Shown piece after piece: positions 34,029 to 41,093 of a stretch of 64,000 nucleotides of DNA; position 1 is the stretch's first letter, and every line of letters begins with the position of its first letter. Under the pieces are notes generated by a model. It saw only the letters and a list, made by a program, of their open reading frames with translations, made no database searches and had not been told where the DNA came from. Where the stretch lies: NCBI RefSeq assembly GCF_005222485.1, contig NZ_CP029078.1:3624001-3688000 (forward strand), read 5' to 3'. Source of the DNA: Streptomyces griseoviridis (lineage in GTDB: Bacteria > Actinomycetota > Actinomycetes > Streptomycetales > Streptomycetaceae). The translations under genes and the position numbers were made by a program.

Positions 34029-35377
34029 TGGCGTCGGTGGCGCACCCGGAGGGTGCCGGCCTGCCGCCGGCGCCCGCCGCGCACCCGCGCGGGAGTGTGA
34101 CCGGGACGCGGCGGCGGTGGGCGGTGCTGTTCCTGCTGCCCGCGCTGGTGCTGCTCGGCGCGCTCGTGGTCTACCCGATCGGGTACTCGCTCTGGCGCAG
34201 CCTCTACGACGCCGACGGCTCGGGGTTCGTGGGGCTCGGCAACTACGTCGACGTCTTCAGCGACCGGTCGACCCTGACCGCCGTCCGCAACACCGCGATC
34301 TGGATGGCGGTGGCGCCCGCGGTGGTCACCGCGCTCGGTCTGGTCTTCGCGGTGCTGACCGAACGGGTGCGCTGGGGAACGGCGTTCAAGCTGATCGTCT
34401 TCATGCCGATGGCGATCTCGATGCTGGCCGCGGGGATCATCTTCCGGCTGGTGTACGAGCAGGACCCGAGCCAGGGCGCGGCGAACGCGGTCGCCAAGTC
34501 GATCCACGACACGTTCGTGTCGTCGTCGGTGTATCCGAACGCCCGGCCGAACGTGGCGGCGAGCGATCTGCGGGCGTCGGGCGGCGGGTCGTTCACGACG
34601 GCGGGCCCGGTGCGGGCGGGCACCCCGGCGCTGCTGCCGCTGGTGGGCATCGCGCCCGACCGGCTGCCCGGGAGTCCGCGGGACGCTCGGGCGGCGGCGG
34701 GTCCCGGGGTCACCGGCACGGTCTGGCTGGACTTCAGGCGGGGCGGCGGCGGCACCAAGGGGCGGGTCGACCCGGGTGAGAAGGCGCTGAAGGGCGTCAC
34801 GGTGGAGGCGGTGCGAGACGGCCGGACGGTCGCCTCGGCGACCACCGCGGCGGACGGCACCTTCACGCTGCCCGCGGCGGCGGACGGCGCCAGGCTGCGG
34901 CTGCCCGGTGCGAACTTCGCGGCGCCGTACAACGGCATCGACTGGCTGGGTCCGACGCTGGTCACCCCGGCGATCATCGGCAGCTATGTGTGGATGTGGG
35001 CGGGGTTCGCGATGGTGCTGATCGCGGCCGGGCTCGCGGGTGTCGACCGGAATCTGCTGGAGGCGGCCCGGGTGGACGGGGCGAACGAGTGGCAGGTGTT
35101 CCGCCGGGTCACCGTGCCGCTGCTCGCGCCGGTCCTGATGGTCGTCCTGGTCACCCTGATGATCAATGTGATGAAGGTGTTCGACCTCGTGTACATCATC
35201 GCGCCGCAGCCGAGCCAGGACGACGCGAACGTGCTGGCGCTCCAGCTGTTCCTGTCGTCGTTCGGCGGTGGCGGCAACTACGGTGTGGGCAGCGCGATCG
35301 GCGTGATCCTGCTGGTGCTCGTGCTGCCGGTGATGTACGTCAACATCCGCCGTCTGCGAAGGGAGCGCCGGCTGTGA
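34028..35377 (+). CDS. ABC sugar permease (MalF type) with an inserted extracytoplasmic domain
   Basis: 449 residues, about 130-150 longer than its relatives. The first helices (WAVLFLLPALVLLGALVVYPIG and following) and the EAA loop (LEAARVDGANEWQVFRRVTVPLLAP) are ordinary. Between helices near residue 143 and 310 lies a hydrophilic insertion. Its second half (about 228-292: GTVWLDFRRGG, KALKGVTVEAVRDGR, TVASATTAADGTFTLP) looks like a small beta-sandwich of the carboxypeptidase-regulatory or SdrD-B type. The E. coli MalF also carries a periplasmic domain at this place that contacts the binding protein, so a docking role is plausible. ATG 34028 overlaps the previous stop. Confidence 0.9.
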   Translation: MASVAHPEGAGLPPAPAAHPRGSVTGTRRRWAVLFLLPALVLLGALVVYPIGYSLWRSLYDADGSGFVGLGNYVDVFSDRSTLTAVRNTAIWMAVAPAVVTALGLVFAVLTERVRWGTAFKLIVFMPMAISMLAAGIIFRLVYEQDPSQGAANAVAKSIHDTFVSSSVYPNARPNVAASDLRASGGGSFTTAGPVRAGTPALLPLVGIAPDRLPGSPRDARAAAGPGVTGTVWLDFRRGGGGTKGRVDPGEKALKGVTVEAVRDGRTVASATTAADGTFTLPAAADGARLRLPGANFAAPYNGIDWLGPTLVTPAIIGSYVWMWAGFAMVLIAAGLAGVDRNLLEAARVDGANEWQVFRRVTVPLLAPVLMVVLVTLMINVMKVFDLVYIIAPQPSQDDANVLALQLFLSSFGGGGNYGVGSAIGVILLVLVLPVMYVNIRRLRRERRL

Positions 35378-36255
35378 CCGCACTCGGCACGACCGTACGG
35401 GCCCGGCGTTCCCTCGCGTCCCGGGTGGCGGGCGGGGCGGCGGGCGGGGCGCTGCGGGTCTTCCTGGTCCTGGTCGCCGTGTTCTGGCTGGTGCCGACCT
35501 TCGGGCTGCTGGTGTCGTCGTTCCGTGATCCGACGGACATCGCGACGTCCGGCTGGTGGAAGGTGTTCACCGCGCCGGGCCAACTCACCGCCAGGAGCTA
35601 CGAGTCGCTGCTGGAGAAGGACGCGGTCACGCACGCCCTGTTCAACACGGTGTGGATCACGGTGCCCGCGACGCTGCTGGTGGTGGTGTTCGGGGCGATG
35701 GCCGGATACGCCTTCGCGTGGATGGAGTTCCGGGGCCGCGACTGGTGGTTCCTGCTGGTGGTCGCGTTGCTCGTGGTGCCGGTGCAGGTGGCGCTGATCC
35801 CGCTCTCCGACCTGTTCGGGAAGATCGGGATCTTCGGCGACATCATCGGCGTGGTCCTCTTCCACGTCGGCTTCGGACTGCCGTTCGCGATCTTCCTGTT
35901 GCGGAACTTCTTCGCGGAGATCCCGCGTGAACTCCTGGAGGCCGCGCGGCTCGACGGGGCGGGTGAGGTCCGGCTGTTCCTCACCGTCGTCCTGCCGCTC
36001 GCCGCTCCGGCGCTGGCCTCGCTCGGCATCTTCCAGTTCCTGTGGGTGTGGAACGACATGCTGGTGGCGCTGGTGTTCTCGGACTCCGGGTCGCAGCCGC
36101 TGACGGTCGCGCTCCAGCAGCAGGTACGGCAGTTCGGCAGCAACATCGAGATCCTGGCGCCCGGCGCGTTCCTCTCGATGGTGGTGCCGCTGGCCGTGTT
36201 CTTCGCGTTCCAGCGGCAGTTCGTGTCGGGCGTGATGGCGGGCGCCGTCAAGTAG
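35374..36255 (+). CDS. ABC sugar permease, MalG type
   Basis: 293-residue partner permease. GTG 35374 overlaps the previous stop (GTGA). Hydrophobic segments begin at ALRVFLVLVAVFWLVPTFGLLVSSFRDP. The EAA loop reads LEAARLDGAGEVRLFLTVVLPLAAP, and the C-terminus FQRQFVSGVMAGAVK is standard. It ends the operon; as with the other importer here, the ATPase must come from elsewhere. Confidence 0.92.
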   Translation: MTALGTTVRARRSLASRVAGGAAGGALRVFLVLVAVFWLVPTFGLLVSSFRDPTDIATSGWWKVFTAPGQLTARSYESLLEKDAVTHALFNTVWITVPATLLVVVFGAMAGYAFAWMEFRGRDWWFLLVVALLVVPVQVALIPLSDLFGKIGIFGDIIGVVLFHVGFGLPFAIFLLRNFFAEIPRELLEAARLDGAGEVRLFLTVVLPLAAPALASLGIFQFLWVWNDMLVALVFSDSGSQPLTVALQQQVRQFGSNIEILAPGAFLSMVVPLAVFFAFQRQFVSGVMAGAVK

Positions 36256-36374
36256 CCGCCGCACCAGCGCGATCGGGGGGCGGGGCGCCGGCGTGACGCC
36301 CCGCGCTCCGGCTCCTGGTCCCCCGTATGCCGTACGGGGCGTAACCAAGTCACTCCTTTGGCCGTTCCCGGGCA

Positions 36375-36397
36375 AGGTCCGGTCGACGACCGGACCT
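36375..36397. promoter_or_regulatory. Inverted repeat before the first TagF-like gene
   Basis: 11+1+11 perfect inverted repeat (AGGTCCGGTCG at 36375-36385, its complement at 36387-36397), 120 bases past the importer operon and 28 bases before the TTG start at 36426. It may be a terminator of the importer operon, an operator, or a leader hairpin that affects translation of the next gene. Confidence 0.5.
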
Positions 36398-36425
36398 GTC
36401 GTCCGCGCCGACCCATGGATGTGCC

Positions 36426-38687
36426 TTGCCCAGGTTCAGTGTCATCGTCCCCGCGTACAAGGTCCAGGCATATCTGCACGCGTGCCTGGACTCCGTGCTG
36501 TCGCAGTCGTACCGCGACCTGGAGGTCATCGCGGTCGACGACTGCTCCCCCGACGGCGGCGGCGCGGTCATCGAGGAGTTCGCGGCGCGCGACGCGCGGG
36601 TGCGGGCGGTGCGCCTCACCGAGAACCAGGGGCTCGGCCGGGCCCGCAACGCGGGCATGGCGCAGGCGAGCGGCGACTACCTGATCTTCCTCGACGGCGA
36701 CGACACGCTCGCCCCGCACGCGCTGCGCGCCATCGCCGACCGGCTGAAGGCGACCGGCGATCCCGATGTGCTGGTCTACGACTACGCGCGGCTGTACTGG
36801 TCGGGCGAGACCGTCCGCAACAAGGCGGCGGCGCAGCTCACCGAGGCGGGTCCCGCGCCGTTCCGGCTGGCGGACCGGCCGGGGCTGCTGCGGCTGCTGA
36901 TGGTGGCGTGGAACAAGGCGTACCGGCGGGAGTTCGTGCGGCGGGAGCGGTTCACCTTCCCGCCCGGCCTCTACGAGGACACCCCGTGGACCTACCCGGT
37001 CCTGATGACGGCGGAGTCGGTGGCGACCCTCGACCGGGTGTGCGTGCACTACCGGCAGCGCCGGGCGGGCAACATCCTGGGCACCGTCGACCGGGCCCAC
37101 TTCGATGTCTTCGACCAGTACGACCGGGTCTTCGCGTTCGTCGAGACCCGTCCCGAACTGGCCTCCTGGCGGCCGGTGTTGTTCCAGCGGATGGTCGACC
37201 ACCTGCTCACCGTGTACACCCGCAGGGACCGGCTGCCGCGTGCGGCGCGCGCCGAGTTCCTGCGCAAGGCCCGTACCCACTACCGCCGTTACCGGGTCCC
37301 CGGGGTCCGCCTGTCGCTGTACCCGCGGTTGCGGCACGCGCTGGTCAGGCACGGCCTGCACCGCACCTTCCGGACCCTCCAGCAGGCGGCCCGGGTGTTC
37401 CGGCGACTGCGCGCGGCGGGCGTCAAGTCGTCGCGTGCGCTGCGTACTTCGGCGCTGCGGCTGCACTACCGGGTGCAGCGCCTGCTGCCGGTGCGCGCCG
37501 ACCGGGCCGTGTTCCTGGCCGACGGCGGGCACGGCCACGGCTGTCACCCCGGGGCCCTTGAGGAGGCGTTCCGCGGCCACGCCCCGCACATCCGCACGAC
37601 GTGGGTGGCCCGCCCCGAGCACCACCACACGGTCCCGCCGGCCACCGCCCGGGTGGCGCCCGGCGGCGCCGCCTACTGGACGGCGCTGGCCCGCGCCCGG
37701 TACCTGGTCGGCAACGGCCACTTCGACGCCCGGCTGGTCAAGCGGCGCGGCCAGGTCCTGGTGCAGACCCGGCGCGGCACCCCGCTCACCCACACGGGCC
37801 TCGACCTCCAGGAACGCCCCGCGGCGGGCCGTGGCACGGACTTCGGGGCGCTCCTCGCGGACGTCGACCGCTGGGACTACCTGGTGTCGGGCAACCGGCA
37901 CTCCACCCTGGTCTGGGAGCGGGTCCACCCCGGCGGGTACACCACCCTGGAGTACGGCAGCCCGCGCAACGACGTGTTCCAGCACGCGACGTCGGCGGAC
38001 GTGGCGCTGCTGCGGGCCTCGCTCGGCGTCCCCAAGGACTCGGTCGCGATCCTGTACGCGCCGGCCCACCGCGACTACCGGCGCACCCAGTGCCCGCCGC
38101 TCGACCTGGAGCGGGTCGCGCTGCGGCTCGGGCCGCGCTTCACGCTGCTGGTCCTCGCCCCCGCGGGGCTCGGCGGTCAGCTCGGCCCGGCCGGGCCCCG
38201 GGTCATCGACGTGAGCGGCCACTCCCGGGTGTCGGACCTCTGTCTCGCGTCGGACGCGCTGGTCACCGACTACGCGTCGCTGATGGTCGACTACGCGGCC
38301 CTCGACCGTCCGATCGTGCTGCACACCGAGGACGAGGAGGCGTTCGAGGCGGCCCGCGGCACCTACGTCGACCTGCGGTCCTGCCCGCCGGGAGCGCTCG
38401 CCCGCAGCGAGGACGACCTGATCGACCTCTTCACCTCCGGGCAGTGGCGCGACGCGCGCTCCGGCCGGCTGCGGGCCGCGTTCCGCGAGCGGTTCTGCCC
38501 GTACGACGACGGGCGGGCCGCCGAGCGGGTGGTGCGCCGGGTCGTCCTCGGCGAGTCGGCGCTCCCGCCGGTGGTGCCGCAGGCCGAGCGCCGTCCGGTG
38601 CCGTCGGCCGCGGCGGACCGCGCGCACCGGCCGCAGGCCACCGTGCCGGCCCCGACCGGCGTGCCGGCCGTGCCCGAACGCCACTGA
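36426..38687 (+). CDS. GT2 glycosyltransferase fused to a CDP-glycerol glycerophosphotransferase-like domain (copy 1)
   Basis: 753 residues. The N-terminal GT2 domain (PRFSVIVPAYKVQAYLHACLDSVLSQSYRDLEVI in part, then VDDCSPDGGG and FLDGDDT) adds sugars from nucleotide donors. From about 350 the protein resembles TagF/TagB polymerases: ERVHPGGYTTLEYGSPRND, LYAPAHRDYRR, and the C-terminal signature SDALVTDYASLMVDYAALDRPIVLH. It is the first of three tandem paralogues and probably builds a wall teichoic acid or related glycosyl-phosphate polymer in the cytoplasm. The frame starts at TTG 36426 with no clear ribosome-binding site; no better start fits the MPRFS family beginning. Confidence 0.88.
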   Translation: MPRFSVIVPAYKVQAYLHACLDSVLSQSYRDLEVIAVDDCSPDGGGAVIEEFAARDARVRAVRLTENQGLGRARNAGMAQASGDYLIFLDGDDTLAPHALRAIADRLKATGDPDVLVYDYARLYWSGETVRNKAAAQLTEAGPAPFRLADRPGLLRLLMVAWNKAYRREFVRRERFTFPPGLYEDTPWTYPVLMTAESVATLDRVCVHYRQRRAGNILGTVDRAHFDVFDQYDRVFAFVETRPELASWRPVLFQRMVDHLLTVYTRRDRLPRAARAEFLRKARTHYRRYRVPGVRLSLYPRLRHALVRHGLHRTFRTLQQAARVFRRLRAAGVKSSRALRTSALRLHYRVQRLLPVRADRAVFLADGGHGHGCHPGALEEAFRGHAPHIRTTWVARPEHHHTVPPATARVAPGGAAYWTALARARYLVGNGHFDARLVKRRGQVLVQTRRGTPLTHTGLDLQERPAAGRGTDFGALLADVDRWDYLVSGNRHSTLVWERVHPGGYTTLEYGSPRNDVFQHATSADVALLRASLGVPKDSVAILYAPAHRDYRRTQCPPLDLERVALRLGPRFTLLVLAPAGLGGQLGPAGPRVIDVSGHSRVSDLCLASDALVTDYASLMVDYAALDRPIVLHTEDEEAFEAARGTYVDLRSCPPGALARSEDDLIDLFTSGQWRDARSGRLRAAFRERFCPYDDGRAAERVVRRVVLGESALPPVVPQAERRPVPSAAADRAHRPQATVPAPTGVPAVPERH

Positions 38688-38878
38688 ACGCCGTTGTCGT
38701 CCAAGGGAGTCCAGATGCCCTCACGTCCGTCGCGGCCGACCCCGAGCCGCCCGCCGGTCCGGCGCCCCGGCGGCAGACCGGGGCGGGCGCGGGCCGGCTG
38801 ACGGCTGCCGCGCACCCTCCGGCGGCGAAGGGCCCCTGAGAGCCGGGTCCTTCGACAGAATTCGAGAGAAAGAGCAGA

Positions 38879-41086
38879 ATGCCCCGCTTCAGCATCATCG
38901 TCCCGTCCCACGGGGTGGCCGGCCGGCTGCCGACGGCGCTCGACTCGGTCCTCGCGCAGTCCTTCGGCGACTTCGAGCTGATCCCGGTCTGCGACGCGCC
39001 CGACGCGCCGGCCGCCGAGGCCGTCGCCGGGTACGCCGCGCGGGACTCCCGGGTGACCCCGGTGCACTCGCCCCCGACCGCCGGTCTCGCCGGGGCGCGC
39101 AACACCGGGACGCGGGCGGCGACCGGCGCCTATCTGCTGTTCCTCGACGGCGACGACACCCTGGTGCCCGGCGCGCTCGCGGCCCTGGACGCGCGGCTGC
39201 GCGAGACCGCGGACGGCGGCGACGTGGACGTCCTGCACTTCGAGCACGAGCGGACCCCGTGGTGGGAGGGCGAGGCGGGCAACCCGGCCGCGCTGCTGCT
39301 GCCGAGGACCCCGAAGGGCGCCTTCGCCCCCGCCGAGGTGCCGCGGCTGACCGGCGTGCAGCTCCCGGCGTGGAGCGCCGCCTACCGCCGCGCCTTCCTC
39401 ACCGAGCACGGACTCGGCTTCGCCGAGGGCCACTTCACGGACGTCTCGTTCGGCGCTCTGGTCATGCTGTCGGCGGCGCGGGCGGCGGTGCTGCGCGCGG
39501 TCCTGGTCAGGCACCTGGTGCGCAGGCAGGGCGGCCGGCTCAGCCTCCCCGACGCCCCCCACTTCGAACTCCTCGACCAGGCCCAGCTGTTGCTGACCAG
39601 AGCGGCCGAACTCGGGCTTCCGGCCGCGCGGTCGGGCCCGCTGTTCGAGCAGGTGCTCGCGCTGGTGCTGAAGACGGCCGCCCACCCGCGGCGGCTCGGC
39701 CCACGGCGGCGGGCCTTCTTCCGCCGGGCCAGCGCCCTGTACCGCGCCCACCGCCCCGCCGGGTACCGCACCCCGGGCGGCAGCGTCGGCGTCCAGCACA
39801 GGCTGCTCGCGACCGGCTCCTACGCGGCGTTCAGGGCGCTGCGCGGCGCCAACCGCGCCGTGTCCGGCACCCTGGAGCGGCTGCCGCGCCCGCGCGGACT
39901 GCGCACCCGGCTGCGGTACGCCCGCGCGCTGCGCCGCCCGCTGGACGAGCGGCTCGCCGTGTACTGCGCCTACTGGGGCCGCGGTTACGCGTGCAACCCG
40001 GCCGCGATCCACGCCAAGGCCGCCGAACTCGCCCCGGACATGCGGTCGGTGTTCCTGGTGGAGCCGGAGGCGGTGGCCTCGATGCCGCCCGGCGTGGAGT
40101 ACGCGGTGATCGGCTCGCACCGCGCCTGGGAGGTGCTGGCCCGCGCCAAGTACCTGGTGAACAACGCCAACTTCGCGGAAGGCGTCGTCAAACGGCCCGG
40201 CAGCGTGCACGTGCAGACGCAGCACGGGACGCCGCTGAAGAGGATGGGCGTCGACCAGTCGACGTACCCGGTGGTGGCCGCCGCCACCGGCAGCTTCACC
40301 AAGCTGCTCGGCCGGGTGGACCGCTGGGACTACAACCTCTCCTCCAACCGGCACTCGAGCGAGGTCTGGGAACGCGCCTTCCCCGGCTCCTGGCAGCACC
40401 TGGAGTACGGCTACCCGCGCAACGACGTCTACTACACGGCGACCGCCGACGACGTGGCCCGCGTCCGCCGCGAACTCGGCGTGCCCGAGGGGAAGACGGC
40501 GGTGCTGTACGCGCCGACCCACCGCGACCACCACACCGGCTTCGAGCCGGGCCTCGACCTGGAGGCGTTCTGCCGGGCGGCCGGTGAGGACGTGGTCGTG
40601 CTGCTGCGCGCCCACTACTTCTACGACCTGGGCGCCGCCCGCTCCACCGGCCGGGTCATCGACGTCACCGCGCACCGCTCCTCCGAGGACGTGTGCCTGG
40701 CCGCCGACGCGCTGATCACCGACTACTCGTCGATCATGTTCGACTACGCCAACCTGGACCGGCCGATCGTCGTGTACGCCGACGACTGGGAGGTCTACCA
40801 GGAGACCAGGGGCGTCTACTTCGACCTGCTGGCCGCGCCGCCAGGGCCGGTCGCCCGCACCCCCGAGGAGCTGGCCCGCGTCTTCCGCGACGGCTCCTGG
40901 GCGGGCCGGGACGCGGCGGCGGCGCGGGCCGGATTCCGGTCCAGGTTCTGCCAGTTCGACGACGGGCGGGCCGCCGAACGGGTCGTGCGCCGGGTCCTGC
41001 TCGGCGAGCCGCCCGAGGCGATCCCACCGATCACCCCGCTCGCCGAGCGCGTCCCGGCCCCCGCCGCCACCCTTGTAAGGAGCTGA
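38879..41086 (+). CDS. GT2 glycosyltransferase fused to a CDP-glycerol glycerophosphotransferase-like domain (copy 2)
   Basis: 735 residues from ATG 38879 (MPRFSIIVPSHGVAGRLP). The GT2 domain is divergent: where copies 1 and 3 have VDDCSPDG, this one has VCDAPDAP, so one Asp of the nucleotide-binding pair is lost, while FLDGDDT is kept. The C-terminal TagF-like half is well conserved (LEYGYPRNDVYYTA, LYAPTHRDHH, ADALITDYSSIMFDYANLDRPIVVY). The 191-bp gap before it contains a short dead reading frame but no obvious promoter. Copy 3 follows after seven bases, so copies 2 and 3 are co-transcribed. Donor and acceptor are unknown. Confidence 0.88.
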   Translation: MPRFSIIVPSHGVAGRLPTALDSVLAQSFGDFELIPVCDAPDAPAAEAVAGYAARDSRVTPVHSPPTAGLAGARNTGTRAATGAYLLFLDGDDTLVPGALAALDARLRETADGGDVDVLHFEHERTPWWEGEAGNPAALLLPRTPKGAFAPAEVPRLTGVQLPAWSAAYRRAFLTEHGLGFAEGHFTDVSFGALVMLSAARAAVLRAVLVRHLVRRQGGRLSLPDAPHFELLDQAQLLLTRAAELGLPAARSGPLFEQVLALVLKTAAHPRRLGPRRRAFFRRASALYRAHRPAGYRTPGGSVGVQHRLLATGSYAAFRALRGANRAVSGTLERLPRPRGLRTRLRYARALRRPLDERLAVYCAYWGRGYACNPAAIHAKAAELAPDMRSVFLVEPEAVASMPPGVEYAVIGSHRAWEVLARAKYLVNNANFAEGVVKRPGSVHVQTQHGTPLKRMGVDQSTYPVVAAATGSFTKLLGRVDRWDYNLSSNRHSSEVWERAFPGSWQHLEYGYPRNDVYYTATADDVARVRRELGVPEGKTAVLYAPTHRDHHTGFEPGLDLEAFCRAAGEDVVVLLRAHYFYDLGAARSTGRVIDVTAHRSSEDVCLAADALITDYSSIMFDYANLDRPIVVYADDWEVYQETRGVYFDLLAAPPGPVARTPEELARVFRDGSWAGRDAAAARAGFRSRFCQFDDGRAAERVVRRVLLGEPPEAIPPITPLAERVPAPAATLVRS

Positions 41087-41093
41087 CCCCGCA

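Noticed and set aside
38701..38839. A small gene in the gap between TagF-like copies 1 and 2
   Set aside because: A frame beginning ATGCCCTCACGTCCG is open for a short way but is Pro/Arg-rich with no ribosome-binding site or domain.
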